64,000 nucleotides of DNA from Palsa-360 sp963836145 (GCA_963836145.1 CAWIIJ010000013.1:46614-110613), one strand, 5' to 3'. Shown: positions 24,802 through 34,946, counted from the stretch's first letter. Notes: generated by a model from the sequence alone, not told the origin. A program made the numbers and translations.

Positions 24802-25356
24802 TTGGCTACTCACACCCAAGTAACGGAACTGCCGTTCACCGACATCGTGCCCGGAGAAGACAAACCCTCGTGGTTTGCTATTCAGACCCGGCCCAAGTAT
24901 GAGAAGAAGGTGGCTTCTGATCTGGAAGAGAAAGCCGTTGCCGTCTTTCTCCCCGTTTATTCGATCAAGCGCCAGTGGAGCGACCGGCAAAAAGTTGTTC
25001 ACCCACCACTATTTCCGGGCTACGTTTTTGTGCAACTTGTGCCTACGATTCACAATCGTGTTCCGATTCTCCGCACAAATGGTGTGACTGGCTTTGTCGG
25101 AGCTCGCGGCATTGGCACTCCGATTCCCGATGACGAGATGGATGCGCTGCAAGCGGTAATCGCCCGAGAAGTTGCTTTTGAGCCTTACCCGTATCTGAAG
25201 ATCGGTAAGCGAGTTTGCATCCGCGGTGGGAGCCTGGATGGAATTGAAGGCCTGCTCACGGCGATCAATGGGGATCAGAGCCTGGTCGTTTCCGTAGACC
25301 TGATTCAAAAATCAATCGCGATACGAATCGCCGGATACAGCGTGGAGGCAATTTAG
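24802..25356 (+). CDS. UpxY/RfaH-family transcription antiterminator
   Basis: The protein has 184 residues, starting at TTG 24802 with GGAG upstream. The NusG N-terminal domain is plain: WFAIQTRPKYEKKVASDLEE, then PLFPGYVFVQL and TNGVTGFVGARG. A KOW-type end follows (IGKRVCIRGGSLDGIEGLL). NusG paralogues of this type load on RNA polymerase at the start of long polysaccharide operons and prevent early termination, which fits its place near the front of a roughly 24-kb locus. Confidence 0.85.
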   Translation: MATHTQVTELPFTDIVPGEDKPSWFAIQTRPKYEKKVASDLEEKAVAVFLPVYSIKRQWSDRQKVVHPPLFPGYVFVQLVPTIHNRVPILRTNGVTGFVGARGIGTPIPDDEMDALQAVIAREVAFEPYPYLKIGKRVCIRGGSLDGIEGLLTAINGDQSLVVSVDLIQKSIAIRIAGYSVEAI

Positions 25357-25521
25357 ATTGCCGGTGAGAAGTCCCGGGCCATTCTCCGCCTTGAACTAGC
25401 CACTGACATTTTAGAAAGCACTCCAGGGTTATTCGCTCGCGCCTATGAGTCCGTTGAATTCCACTTCTGTATCGCCCGAGCGCAAGACAAAACGAACTTT
25501 AGAAGCAGAGGGAGAATCATT

Positions 25522-27036
25522 ATGACCGAACCCGCGTCCCGAAGAACGCAAAACAGAAAAGCGCAGGAGCTCACACTGCGAGATCTCATCGAGCCGCTCT
25601 TCCGCCGCCAGCGTGTCTTCTCCATTTCTCTACTGGTACTACTCGCATTAGCCGTCGTGGGCACGATTGCCATGTCGGGGCAATACGGCGCCAGCATGGA
25701 GGTACTCGTCAACCGCGAGAGGTTGGACCCACTAGTGACCGCGGAGGCGACCCTCCAGACTCCACCCAACCCGCCACCGGTAAGCGAGGAAGAAATCAAT
25801 TCGGAAGTGGAATTGCTGAAGAGCCCTGAATTGTTGCGGGAGGTCGTTCTTGCGAACCGCCTTCAGGCGCGGGAAAGGAAAACGCTGCTGGCCAAGATTC
25901 TTCCGCGTCAGAATGACGATTGGTACATTGCCAAGGCCACCCAAAAATTGGGCAAGAAACTGAACATCCAGGTCGTAAAGAAGACCAACATGATTGAAGT
26001 GAGCTACGAATCGTCTGACCCTCAAGTCTCTTACGGCGTTCTGAACAAGTTGGCCGGGCTTTACATGGAGAAACATATCGCGGTTCAACGGCCCACGGGT
26101 TCCTACGAATTTTTCTCGAAAGAAACAGACCGGTACAAACAGGCGCTTGCGGATTCAGAAATGCGTCTCGCAAGTTTCAGCCAGACGGAGGGCGTGGCGG
26201 CGCCTGACGTTGTACGCACGGACATGGCGCAGGAAGTGGTCAATTCCACATCCGCGTTGGATCAGGCTCAACAAGCCATTGCCGCCGATGAGCACCGGAT
26301 CGCGGAGGAGCAAGCGCAATTGACCGCTACGCCTTCCAGGTCCTCCACGCAACAAGTGTCGAATGCCGCCGACATATTGTTGCAACAGCTGGAGACCAAT
26401 CTTCTCTTGACAAAAATCAAACGGACGCAACTGGCGCTTAAATACGATCCGGCGTACCCCCTGGTTCAAGAAGCGGATCAAGAGATTGCACAGACCGAGG
26501 CCGCGATCGCTGAGGCAAAAAAGACTCAATTCGTAAACCAAACCACCGATCGCGATCCCACGTACGAGTTGCTCAGAGAAGACATCGTCAAGACACAGGC
26601 CGACCTCGCTTCGCAGAAGGCCACCGCTGCGGCCATTGAGCGGAGTCTCGGGAACCTGCGCGGAGAAATGGTTTCGCTGGATCAAAAGTCAGTGAAGCAG
26701 GAGAGTTTGTTGCGTGAAGCCAAACTGAATGAAGCGAACTATATGCTTTATTCCTCGAAGCGAGAACAGGAACGCACCTCGGATGCGCTGGACCGGAAGA
26801 GAATTGGAAATGTGGCGATTGCCGTGCCGCCGACGGTGCCTGTGCTGCCCGCCTACAGCCCGCTTATGCTTCTGTCATTAGGATTCCTGCTGGCGATCTT
26901 TGGCAGCTTGGGCGTTGCGTACACGGCGGAATATCTCGACCCGTGCTTCCGAACCCCGATCGAAGTTGCGGACATTCTGCAAGTCCCGGTTCTGGCGTCA
27001 GTGCCAAGGCAATCTTCCCAGAGACGAACGGCGTAG
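25522..27036 (+). CDS. Wzz/GumC-like chain-length and export protein
   Basis: The protein has 504 residues with a GGGAG ribosome site. There is a membrane segment at about residues 33-52, a long periplasmic part with coiled-coil stretches (about 200-260 and 310-410), and a second membrane segment at about 446-466 in PLMLLSLGFLLAIFGSLGVA. The PCP fold is indicated by VPPTVPVLPAYSP before the second segment. It lacks a fused kinase domain, and the separate CpsD-like protein would be its cytosolic partner. It controls chain length and bridges to the export channel. Confidence 0.85.
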   Translation: MTEPASRRTQNRKAQELTLRDLIEPLFRRQRVFSISLLVLLALAVVGTIAMSGQYGASMEVLVNRERLDPLVTAEATLQTPPNPPPVSEEEINSEVELLKSPELLREVVLANRLQARERKTLLAKILPRQNDDWYIAKATQKLGKKLNIQVVKKTNMIEVSYESSDPQVSYGVLNKLAGLYMEKHIAVQRPTGSYEFFSKETDRYKQALADSEMRLASFSQTEGVAAPDVVRTDMAQEVVNSTSALDQAQQAIAADEHRIAEEQAQLTATPSRSSTQQVSNAADILLQQLETNLLLTKIKRTQLALKYDPAYPLVQEADQEIAQTEAAIAEAKKTQFVNQTTDRDPTYELLREDIVKTQADLASQKATAAAIERSLGNLRGEMVSLDQKSVKQESLLREAKLNEANYMLYSSKREQERTSDALDRKRIGNVAIAVPPTVPVLPAYSPLMLLSLGFLLAIFGSLGVAYTAEYLDPCFRTPIEVADILQVPVLASVPRQSSQRRTA

Positions 27037-27063
27037 CAGGAGCGGAAACACTCACAACTCTAT

Positions 27064-27200
27064 CATTCCGAGCGAAACGGGAAATCTCTCTTCCATTTAA
27101 GTATGAGAAAAGAAACCAGGAGAGATTCTTCGCTTTGCTCAGAATGACAAAAGTATGGGACGATTTTTTCCGTAGCCTGTTAAGCCGCGACCCACGATCC
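27064..27200. repeat. Dispersed palindromic repeat, copy A
   Basis: The stretch opens CATTCCGAGC and AATCTCTC and closes the palindrome with GAGATTCTTCGC and TCAGAATGAC. A tail follows, TTTTTTCCGTAGCCTG and AAGCCGCGACCCAC. The same order and nearly the same sequence occur at 39779-39910. It fills most of the 309-base gap between the Wzz-like and sugar transferase genes; nothing else was seen there. Confidence 0.75.
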
Positions 27201-27345
27201 TGTTTATGAGATGACTTGATGACTTCTAGGCACGGAGTCGCGCTCTACCGACGGAACGAACATTTGTCGGGTTGAACTTCAGCTCTTCCTGATCCATTCA
27301 GATAGCAAATATCACTCAACAATTCCTTCACCGGAGCACTCTTTC

Positions 27346-28788
27346 GTGGATGCAATCAGGCGTCGACTTCTGATCGGGGTGCTGAAGCTGTTCTATTCAG
27401 CCCTCATGGTGCTGTCCTACGGGCTGGCAACACTCCTGCTTGTGCCTAAAGAGGGCCGCGGCGTGACGCCCGCGGTGTTCCTGTCCATGCGAATCAAGCT
27501 GTCGAATTTTGTGATTTTCGCAGCCTTGCTATTCGTATGGCATTTGATCTTCAGAGCCTGCGGCTTCTACCAATCAGGCAGATTATCGACTCGGGGCTCG
27601 CTCGTCATTGACGCCGCAAGAGCAACGACCCTGGCAACCATTACTCTGTTGCTGGTGACCCGGATATTTACGATCACCATGGTCACCCCGGGCTTCCTGC
27701 TTTTATTTTGGGCCCTGAGTTCCGCTTCGGTGGCTCTGGCGAGGTTGGGTCTGCGATACATGCTCGGAAGAGTTCGCTTGCGCGGATACAACCTCAGGCA
27801 CGTGCTGATCGTCGGAACAAATTCCCGGGCCATCGAATTTGCGCGGAAACTCGAGGCCAGACCCGACCTGGGCTACCACCTCCTTGGCTTTGCGGATGAT
27901 GAATGGCTTGGCCGGCAGGAAGACCCACAAAACTCGTGCCAAATATGCTGCGACCTCGCCGGTTTGTCCGAGTACCTGCGCCAGAACGTTGTCGACGAAG
28001 TGGCAATTTATCTCCCCATACGTTCTTTCTACGAATACATATCTCAAGTCGCGGCGTTGTGCGACCAACATGGAATCACGGCGCGATTTGGCTCCGACAT
28101 TTTCAATTTAAAAGTCGCGCACTCCTACGCCGACGACCTGGACGCCAACTCCCATATCACCACCTTCTCCGGCCGACCGAAGGGATGGCCGATTCTGGTG
28201 AAGCGCGCTCTAGACATCGCAGTCTCGCTGGCGCTGTTGATTCTTTTTGCTCCGCTTTTGCTGGTGGTCGCATTACTGATTCCCCTGACCTCGAAAGGGC
28301 CTGCCCTGTTCCGGCAAGAACGAGTGGGGCTGAATAAACGGAGATTCCTGATTTATAAATTTCGGACCATGGTGCCAAATGCGGACAAGATGCTCGCTGA
28401 TCTCGAAAGGTTCAATGAAGTAAGCGGCCCCGTCTTCAAAATCAAAAATGATCCGCGGGTTACCCCGCTCGGACGATTTCTCCGGAGAACGAGCATCGAC
28501 GAGCTTCCTCAGCTGTTCAACGTACTAAAGGGCGACATGAGCATGGTGGGACCGCGGCCTCTGCCGGTTCGCGACTACCAAGGATTCAACGAAGACTGGC
28601 AACGCCGACGTCTCAGCGTGCGGCCGGGGATCACATGCCTTTGGCAGGTGAACGGCCGCAGCTCGGTTAGTTTTGAGAAATGGATGCAGCTCGATATCCA
28701 ATATATGGACGACTGGTCATTATGGCTCGATCTTAAAATTCTCGCTCGCACCGTCCCCGCGGTATTGAAGGGATCCGGCGCCGCCTGA
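27346..28788 (+). CDS. Initiating sugar-phosphate transferase (polyprenyl-phosphate glycosylphosphotransferase)
   Basis: The protein has 480 residues and starts at GTG 27346. Four to five N-terminal membrane segments are followed by a CoA-binding-like domain (HVLIVGTNSRAIEFARKL) and a fifth segment (ALDIAVSLALLILFAPLLLV). The C-terminal catalytic domain has LIYKFRTMVPNADK, TSIDELPQLFNVLKGDMSMV and LSVRPGITCLWQVNGR. This is the WbaP/WcaJ/EpsL type, which puts the first sugar phosphate on undecaprenyl phosphate at the inner membrane. The first sugar (glucose or galactose) is undetermined. Confidence 0.9.
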   Translation: MDAIRRRLLIGVLKLFYSALMVLSYGLATLLLVPKEGRGVTPAVFLSMRIKLSNFVIFAALLFVWHLIFRACGFYQSGRLSTRGSLVIDAARATTLATITLLLVTRIFTITMVTPGFLLLFWALSSASVALARLGLRYMLGRVRLRGYNLRHVLIVGTNSRAIEFARKLEARPDLGYHLLGFADDEWLGRQEDPQNSCQICCDLAGLSEYLRQNVVDEVAIYLPIRSFYEYISQVAALCDQHGITARFGSDIFNLKVAHSYADDLDANSHITTFSGRPKGWPILVKRALDIAVSLALLILFAPLLLVVALLIPLTSKGPALFRQERVGLNKRRFLIYKFRTMVPNADKMLADLERFNEVSGPVFKIKNDPRVTPLGRFLRRTSIDELPQLFNVLKGDMSMVGPRPLPVRDYQGFNEDWQRRRLSVRPGITCLWQVNGRSSVSFEKWMQLDIQYMDDWSLWLDLKILARTVPAVLKGSGAA

Positions 28789-28827
28789 GTAAATTTGCCG
28801 CAAGAAAACAAACAGTGAGGGCACAAA

Positions 28828-30279
28828 ATGCGCATAGGCGTGATCGGTTCGGGGTACGTAGGTCTGGTTTCGGCGGCGTGTTTTGCGGAAATCGGACACG
28901 ACGTGATTTCCGTAGACAATGACCACGAGAAGGTTGCAATGCTCGAGCGGGGAGGAGTGCCCATTCACGAGCGCTTTCTTCCGGAATTGCTGGAGCGACA
29001 TCGCGGAGGCCGGCTCCGATTCTCGACGTCGGTTAGCGAGGCGGTTGAATCTTCAGACGTTGTGTTCATTACCGTTGGAACTCCGCAGTCAGAGTCAGGG
29101 GAAGCGGATTTGTCTTTCATCGAAGGCGTGGCCCAGGAAATCGCTTCCGCCATTCGCGGTCAGAAAGTAGTCGTCGAAAAGAGCACTGTGCCGGTGCGTA
29201 CCTGTGAGTCGTTGCGCCGGACCTTGCTGCTGAACGGCGCTCCGCCGGATTCCTTTTTCGTCGCTTCAAATCCGGAATTCCTGCGGGAGGGCACTGCGGT
29301 AACGGATTTTCTATATCCGGATCGGATCGTCCTGGGAGTTGACGATGAAGTCAGCTCGGTTCTCCTAACCGCAATCTATCGACCGTTAACGTCAGGGACG
29401 TATTACACGCAGAAAGGCGCGATTCCATCTCTTGGCGGCTGGCGCTCGAAAGCACTCACCATTCTCACCAATGCGAAGAGCGCGGAACTGATCAAGCACG
29501 CTTCCAATGCATTCCTGGCCATGAAGATTTCCTTTATCAATGCTGTCGCGAACATCTCGGAAAGCGCCGGGGCCGACATCGAGCAGGTATGCGCGGGAAT
29601 CGGATCGGACTCCCGGATCGGTCCGCGGTTTCTGAACGCAGGCATTGGTTACGGCGGCTCATGTTTTCCTAAAGACGTGAAGGCTTTCCACGCCGTCGCC
29701 AGCCAGTGCAACTATGACTTCGGGCTGCTGCAGGAAGTCACGCGGATCAACATCGAGCAGCGGCGGCGATTCATCAAGAAGATCACCAAGGCTCTGTGGA
29801 CGCTTCGCGGCAAACGGCTGGGTGTTCTAGGGCTCGCCTTTAAAAAGGACACAGACGACATTCGAGAATCGCCCGCGACCGCGATTGTTGAAGCCCTGCT
29901 CAAGGAAGGCGCGCACGTGCGGGCTTACGATCCGGCGGCGATTTCGAAAGCAAGGGCGGCCATCAAAATGGGGAGCATCGACTATGTCGACGATCCGTAC
30001 GACGCGGCTAGGGGTTGCGATGCGCTGCTTATTCTGACGGAATGGAATGAGTTCGCGACTCTCGATCTCCACAGGATCCGGACGTTGCTGAAGCATCCCA
30101 TCGTGATTGACGGACGCAATCTGTATCAGCCGGAACAAATGCGGAGTGCCGGGCTCATCTACTACAGCGTCGGCCGGGCCACCAGCGTTCCGGAAAACAT
30201 GGCGACCATGGCGCTTCTCCCCGAGCACGGAGCACCGCCTTTGGCGGCCGCCGTTGCCGGTTCCGGCGCGACGACATAG
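28828..30279 (+). CDS. ugd: UDP-glucose 6-dehydrogenase
   Basis: The protein has 483 residues with GAGGG before the start. The Rossmann motif IGVIGSGYVGLVSAACFAE opens the protein. The middle domain has SNPEFLREGTAVTDF and KHASNAFLAMKISFINAVAN, and the catalytic cysteine lies in YGGSCFPKDV. The C-terminal UDP-binding domain shows GLAFKKDTDDIRESPA. It oxidises UDP-glucose to UDP-glucuronate for the polymer. An unusual tail of about 30 residues, rich in Ala, Pro and Gly, ends the protein. Confidence 0.9.
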   Translation: MRIGVIGSGYVGLVSAACFAEIGHDVISVDNDHEKVAMLERGGVPIHERFLPELLERHRGGRLRFSTSVSEAVESSDVVFITVGTPQSESGEADLSFIEGVAQEIASAIRGQKVVVEKSTVPVRTCESLRRTLLLNGAPPDSFFVASNPEFLREGTAVTDFLYPDRIVLGVDDEVSSVLLTAIYRPLTSGTYYTQKGAIPSLGGWRSKALTILTNAKSAELIKHASNAFLAMKISFINAVANISESAGADIEQVCAGIGSDSRIGPRFLNAGIGYGGSCFPKDVKAFHAVASQCNYDFGLLQEVTRINIEQRRRFIKKITKALWTLRGKRLGVLGLAFKKDTDDIRESPATAIVEALLKEGAHVRAYDPAAISKARAAIKMGSIDYVDDPYDAARGCDALLILTEWNEFATLDLHRIRTLLKHPIVIDGRNLYQPEQMRSAGLIYYSVGRATSVPENMATMALLPEHGAPPLAAAVAGSGATT

Positions 30280-30352
30280 GGGCCAACTCGAAATCCGCAA
30301 CTGCGTTTCACCTGCATTCTTTTCTCAATCGGATATTCAATTCGCAAAGCCC

Positions 30353-31618
30353 GTGTCGTCTACCCTATTGCCAATTCGGTCCAATAAACTTCCCGAAGTT
30401 ATTTCAGCTTCGGCGTTGAAGATTCTTTTAGTCCACAACTCTTATCAGCAGCCGGGGGGAGAGGATGTCGTCTTCGAGCAGGAGCGCCTCCTTTTGGAGG
30501 GACGCGGTCATCGCGTCATCACCTACACGAGGAGCAATCGGGAGCTGGAGAAAATCTCCGCTTTCGCCCGGTTGAAGACGGTCGGGAACCTGGTTTCCGC
30601 CAGTGACAGCAAGCGCGATGTCGCACGGATTCTGCGCGCGGAGCGCCCGGATCTGGTTCATGTCCACAACACCTTCATGATGATTTCGCCTTCGATTTAT
30701 GAAGCGTGTCATGACGCTCAAATTCCCGTGGTTCAGACTTTGCATAACTACCGCTTGTCATGCCCGGCGATGTTTTTCTTCCGAGATGGGCATGTCTGTG
30801 AGGAATGCCGGGAGCACAGTCTGCTGAACAGCGTCTGGCACGGCTGCTACCGCAACTCCTTGAGTGCGACCGCGGCGGTAGCACTCATGCTTCAGGTGCA
30901 TAGGTCGCGCGGCACCTGGACACAAGCGATCAGCGGATACATTGCCCTGACTGAGTTTTCGAGAAACAAATTCATCGAGGCAGGCTTGCCGGCGCAGAAA
31001 ATTCACGTCAAACCCAATTTTGTCGATCCTGATCCAGGAGAACGAAACGCGGCTGGCAAGTACGCCCTCTTCGCCGGGAGGCTATCGCCAGAGAAAGGGG
31101 CCTCAACTCTGCTGGCCGCATGGAAGCGTCTTAGCGCCAAGGTGCCCCTCTTGATCGTCGGCGACGGGCCGCTGCGCGCGGAGTTGGAAGCAGAAGTTGC
31201 AAAGTGCGATCTGCGACAAGTCACCTTCCTCGGGAGGTTGACCGCCGGCGAAACGCGCGCCGCCATGCGAGAGGCTGCCTTTCTGATTGTTCCGAGCGTC
31301 TGGTACGAAGGCTTCCCGATGGTGATCGCGGAGGGCTTCGCGTTAGGAGTGCCGGTGATGGGATCGCGGCTAGGCTCCATTCAGGAAGTCGTAGCCGATC
31401 GCCGCACCGGAATCCATTTCACTGCCGGCGATCCGTCGGACCTCGCTGAAAAAGTTGACTGGGCGTGGAACCATCCCGCCGAACTGCAAGCCATGGGCCG
31501 CGCGGCGCGCCTTGAATATGAGCGCCGCTACACCGCGGTAAACAATTATTCCCTGCTGGCAGACATTTATGCGCAAGTCATAAATGAGAATACCTTCTCA
31601 GTCCAGCCTTGTATTTAG
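30353..31618 (+). CDS. Glycosyltransferase family 4 protein
   Basis: The core begins LKILLVHNSYQQPGGEDVVF, typical of GT4 enzymes, and the donor-site region has VPSVWYEGFPMVIAEGFALG with the E-x7-E pattern. YALFAGRLSPEKGA marks the second Rossmann domain. The start is uncertain: GTG 30353 gives 421 residues and TTG 30416 gives 400 and fits the family better, but neither has a good ribosome site. A Cys-rich stretch, CEECREHSLLNSVWHGCYRN, is common in this subgroup. Donor and acceptor are unknown. Confidence 0.8.
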   Translation: MSSTLLPIRSNKLPEVISASALKILLVHNSYQQPGGEDVVFEQERLLLEGRGHRVITYTRSNRELEKISAFARLKTVGNLVSASDSKRDVARILRAERPDLVHVHNTFMMISPSIYEACHDAQIPVVQTLHNYRLSCPAMFFFRDGHVCEECREHSLLNSVWHGCYRNSLSATAAVALMLQVHRSRGTWTQAISGYIALTEFSRNKFIEAGLPAQKIHVKPNFVDPDPGERNAAGKYALFAGRLSPEKGASTLLAAWKRLSAKVPLLIVGDGPLRAELEAEVAKCDLRQVTFLGRLTAGETRAAMREAAFLIVPSVWYEGFPMVIAEGFALGVPVMGSRLGSIQEVVADRRTGIHFTAGDPSDLAEKVDWAWNHPAELQAMGRAARLEYERRYTAVNNYSLLADIYAQVINENTFSVQPCI

Positions 31619-31691
31619 TCAATCTTCGTAGGAACGGGCTTCGGTAGTTAAAGGCAGGTCTCGGCACCCAATCTTCACCGGAGGATTCATC

Positions 31692-32810
31692 GTGAGCGTT
31701 GCCATCATCACTGGGTCAGCAGGTCTCGTCGGCTCTGAGGCTGTTTCCTATTTCGCAGCTTTGGGCATGGACGTCGTCGGAATCGACAACGGCATGCGAG
31801 CGACTTTTTTCGGAGAAGAAGCTTCGACGACGTGGGTGCGCGACCGGTTAGCGGAAACGATTCCAGCTTACCATCACCATGAACTGGATATTCGCGATAC
31901 GGAAGGCGTTTCACGACTGTTCGCACGGTATCGCGGCGATATCAAGCTGATCATCCACACTGCCGCGCAACCCTCGCACGACTGGGCGGCCACAAATCCC
32001 ACAGTCGACTTCACCGTCAACGCGAATGGCACCTCCGTGCTGCTGGAAGCCACGCGAAAATTCGCCTCTGACAGCGTTTTCATTTTCATGTCCACGAATA
32101 AAGTGTACGGCGACGCTCCGAACGCTCTGCCGCTTGTCGAGAAGCGAACGCGCTGGGAAATTGCAGCAGGCCACGCTTATTCAGGCAAAGGCATCCCGGA
32201 AACGATGCCCGTGGACCGAACAATGCACAGCCTGTTTGGGGTTTCTAAACTCGCTGCCGATGTTCTCGTTCAGGAATACGGACGCTATTTCGGCATGAAA
32301 ACCGTGTGTTTCCGGGGCGGCTGCCTGACCGGGCCAAATCACTCCGGCACGCAGATGCACGGATTTCTCGCGTACCTGATGAGATGCGTTGTCACGCGAA
32401 CCCCCTATTCGGTTTTTGGATACAAGCAGAAACAGGTAAGAGACAACATCCACAGCGCCGATCTGATTCGCGCTTTCCACGAGTTCTTTAAGAAACCGCG
32501 CAGCGCGGAAGTCTACAACATCGGAGGCGGCCAGCAGAGCAACTGTTCGATGCTGGAGGCCATTGCATTGTGCCAGGACCTCACCGGGGAGAAGGTGGAA
32601 TCTCGATATGTCGAACAGAACCGGCGTGGCGACCACATCTGGTGGATCAGCGATACCTCGCGTTTCCGCAAGCATTACCCGGGCTGGAAGCTTCAGTACG
32701 ACGTCCCGCAAATTCTGAAAGAGATTTTGGAATACAACCAGGAACGTTGGAGGAACCCATGCACCGTTCAAGCAAGCGAAGCGTTATTGGCATCTTCATC
32801 GATGCGGTAA
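31692..32810 (+). CDS. NAD-dependent sugar epimerase, CDP-paratose 2-epimerase-like
   Basis: The protein has 372 residues, starting at GTG 31692 with GGAGG nine bases upstream. ITGSAGLVGSEA is the NAD-binding loop of extended SDRs. STNKVYGDAPN and the MHSLFGVSKLAADVLV region supply the Ser and Tyr-like/Lys positions, although the usual YxxxK reads FGVSK, as in the CDP-tyvelose/paratose epimerase branch. CFRGGCLTGPNHSG is typical of that branch. It probably makes an unusual sugar nucleotide for the polymer. It overlaps the next gene by 52 bases. Confidence 0.8.
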   Translation: MSVAIITGSAGLVGSEAVSYFAALGMDVVGIDNGMRATFFGEEASTTWVRDRLAETIPAYHHHELDIRDTEGVSRLFARYRGDIKLIIHTAAQPSHDWAATNPTVDFTVNANGTSVLLEATRKFASDSVFIFMSTNKVYGDAPNALPLVEKRTRWEIAAGHAYSGKGIPETMPVDRTMHSLFGVSKLAADVLVQEYGRYFGMKTVCFRGGCLTGPNHSGTQMHGFLAYLMRCVVTRTPYSVFGYKQKQVRDNIHSADLIRAFHEFFKKPRSAEVYNIGGGQQSNCSMLEAIALCQDLTGEKVESRYVEQNRRGDHIWWISDTSRFRKHYPGWKLQYDVPQILKEILEYNQERWRNPCTVQASEALLASSSMR

Positions 32811-33562
32811 ATTATGACTCGGCGGTTGAATTCGTCATACGAGCCGCCAAAGAAAAACGGGGCGCGGCAATTTCTGCGGTAGCGGTGCACGGGCTGATGA
32901 CGGGCGTGCTCGATTGCGAGCAGAAGTTTCGCCTGAATCGCTTTGATCTTTTAGTGCCAGACGGGCAGCCTGTGCGTTGGGCGCTGAACTTCCTCCACCA
33001 TGAGAAGCTTTCCGAGCGAGTCTACGGACCGAATCTAACCCTCAGAATTTGCGAACGCGCTGCCGCTGACGGTCTACCAGTCTATTTCTACGGCAGCACT
33101 CCCGACGTTCTCGCCGCGCTCCGTGCAGCTCTCGAAACAAAATGTCCAGGGCTTCGCATCGCTGGATTGGAGCCGTCCAGATTCCGGCGACTTTCGCCAG
33201 CCGAGAAAGTAGAGCTGGTCAACCGTATCCGCCAGTCAAGAACCGCGATCACTTTCGTGGGCTTGGGCTGCCCACGGCAGGAAGTGTTTGCCTTCGAGTT
33301 CCGCGAGATGCTTGGAATGCCTATTCTCAGTGTAGGCGCGGCATTTCCGTTCCTGGCGGGCAGGGTGCCGCAAGCGCCCGCGTGGATGCAGGATGCGGGT
33401 ATGGAGTGGTTGTTCCGGCTTGCGACCGAGCCGCGGAGGCTGTGGCGCCGCTACGTTTATTTGAACCCTGCTTACATTTTCCTGGTAGCGCTGCAGGCGC
33501 TCCGCATTTCGCGGTTTCAGACACCAGAACGGCGTCCCGCGGGCGAGGTGCTTTACGGATAG
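32759..33562 (+). CDS. WecB/TagA/CpsF-family (GT26) glycosyltransferase
   Basis: The protein has 267 residues. ATG 32759 was chosen for GGAGG five bases upstream and because the family starts there (SVIGIFIDAVNYDSAVE). Conserved blocks are LLVPDGQPVRW, VYGPNLTLRICE, YFYGSTPDVL, FVGLGCPRQEVFAFE and SVGAAFPFLAGRVPQAPAWM. Members add N-acetylmannosaminuronate-type or related sugars to lipid-linked intermediates at the membrane. The long overlap with the epimerase suggests coupled expression. Confidence 0.9.
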   Translation: MHRSSKRSVIGIFIDAVNYDSAVEFVIRAAKEKRGAAISAVAVHGLMTGVLDCEQKFRLNRFDLLVPDGQPVRWALNFLHHEKLSERVYGPNLTLRICERAAADGLPVYFYGSTPDVLAALRAALETKCPGLRIAGLEPSRFRRLSPAEKVELVNRIRQSRTAITFVGLGCPRQEVFAFEFREMLGMPILSVGAAFPFLAGRVPQAPAWMQDAGMEWLFRLATEPRRLWRRYVYLNPAYIFLVALQALRISRFQTPERRPAGEVLYG

Positions 33563-33575
33563 TGGAAAAGACAGC

Positions 33576-34946
33576 GTGAGCGCGAATGCGATGCCCCCGG
33601 AGATGAAGCTTCGCCCCAAAAGTACGTTGGTCCGCAATTCCGTCTGGATGTTCCTCGGCCAGGGGATACGGCTGATCATCCAGGCGGCGTACTTTACGGT
33701 GATCGCGCGATCCCTCGGCGCGAGCAATTACGGCGCCTTTATCAGCGTGGCTGCTCTTGTGGGCATCCTGTTTCCTTTTGCCACGATGGGCAGCGGTTTT
33801 CTGTTGATCAAGAATGTTTCGCGCGACGAAACATTGTTTTCTGCGTATTGGAGAAGGGGCCTGATCATTACGGCTCTCTTCAGCTCAGTATTTTTTGCGA
33901 TTGTGGTACTCACATCGAGTTTTGTCCTGCCCCCTTCCATTCCGCGCCGTCTTGTGTGGCTGGTCGCCGCCTCGGATCTTTTCGGGCTCAGCCTTATCGG
34001 GATGTGCGCGCAGGCGTTCCAGGCTTTCGATCGATTGAACTGGACGGCTACGATTAACGTCCTCCTAAGCTTCGGCCGTCTGGCTGGAGCGGTCGTGCTC
34101 GTCGCGTATCACCGCCATCCCACGGCCCTGCAGTGGGGCTACATCTATTTTTGCAGCACAGCCATCGTGGTGTTGGCGGCGTGGTTTTTGGTTTCGACGA
34201 AGATCGATCCCCCGAAATTCGGCCGGCCGCGGTTGGCCACGGAATCTCGGGAAGGCCTGTACTTCTCTGTTGGTTTGAGCGCCCAAACCATCTACAACGA
34301 TATCGACAAGACCATGCTCGCGCGCCTGGGAACACTGGACGCCGCGGGGATCTATGGCGCGGCGTACCGGCTAATTGACGTTAGCTTTGTGCCGGTTTCT
34401 TCGGTCTTGGCGGCGGCCTACCCCAACTTCTTCCGGGTCGGAGCCAATGGACTTTCTGCGGGTCTGGCGTACAGCAAACCCCTGCTGCTTCGCGCACTGG
34501 GATATTCCATCCTGGTCGCGATGGCGCTGCTGATGTTTTCGGGTGTGGTGCCCTACATTCTTGGAGCCGAATATACGCGCACGGCAGAAGTGCTGCGTTG
34601 GCTTGCATTGCTGCCCTTGCTGAAAGCGACTCACTACTTTCTCTCGGACGCTTTGAGCGGCGCGGGTTTTCAGGGAGTGCGCAGTTGTATTCAGGCGGGC
34701 GTTGCCGGATTCAATGTGCTTCTCAATCTTTGGCTCATACCCGCCTATTCCTGGCGCGGCGCGGCGTGGTCGAGCATCGCTTCGGACGCTCTGCTCGCGG
34801 CGGCCATCGGAACGGCCGCGTTTTTGATCTCTCGACGATCAACGGCTGTCTCCTTGCATTTGGGCGGTACGAGCGAAGTCTGGTCTGCCGAGACGCCTTC
34901 AGAGAGTTTAGTGGCATCAGCGCCAGCAGATCAGGAGCCTTGCTGA
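33576..34946 (+). CDS. Polysaccharide flippase (Wzx-like, MATE/MVF superfamily)
   Basis: The protein has 456 residues from GTG 33576; ATG 33591 is an alternative. About twelve to fourteen hydrophobic helices are spread over the whole length. The start NSVWMFLGQGIRLIIQAAYF and ARSLGASNYGAFISVAALV are the usual opening of Wzx-type flippases, and DIDKTMLARLGTLDAAGIYG is the conserved mid-protein loop. It would move the lipid-linked repeat unit across the inner membrane. Confidence 0.9.
   Translation: MSANAMPPEMKLRPKSTLVRNSVWMFLGQGIRLIIQAAYFTVIARSLGASNYGAFISVAALVGILFPFATMGSGFLLIKNVSRDETLFSAYWRRGLIITALFSSVFFAIVVLTSSFVLPPSIPRRLVWLVAASDLFGLSLIGMCAQAFQAFDRLNWTATINVLLSFGRLAGAVVLVAYHRHPTALQWGYIYFCSTAIVVLAAWFLVSTKIDPPKFGRPRLATESREGLYFSVGLSAQTIYNDIDKTMLARLGTLDAAGIYGAAYRLIDVSFVPVSSVLAAAYPNFFRVGANGLSAGLAYSKPLLLRALGYSILVAMALLMFSGVVPYILGAEYTRTAEVLRWLALLPLLKATHYFLSDALSGAGFQGVRSCIQAGVAGFNVLLNLWLIPAYSWRGAAWSSIASDALLAAAIGTAAFLISRRSTAVSLHLGGTSEVWSAETPSESLVASAPADQEPC

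Noticed and set aside
30107..30352. N-terminal extension of the GT4 frame into the ugd gene
   Set aside because: The extension is an out-of-frame reading of the ugd 3' end. The family begins near 30416.
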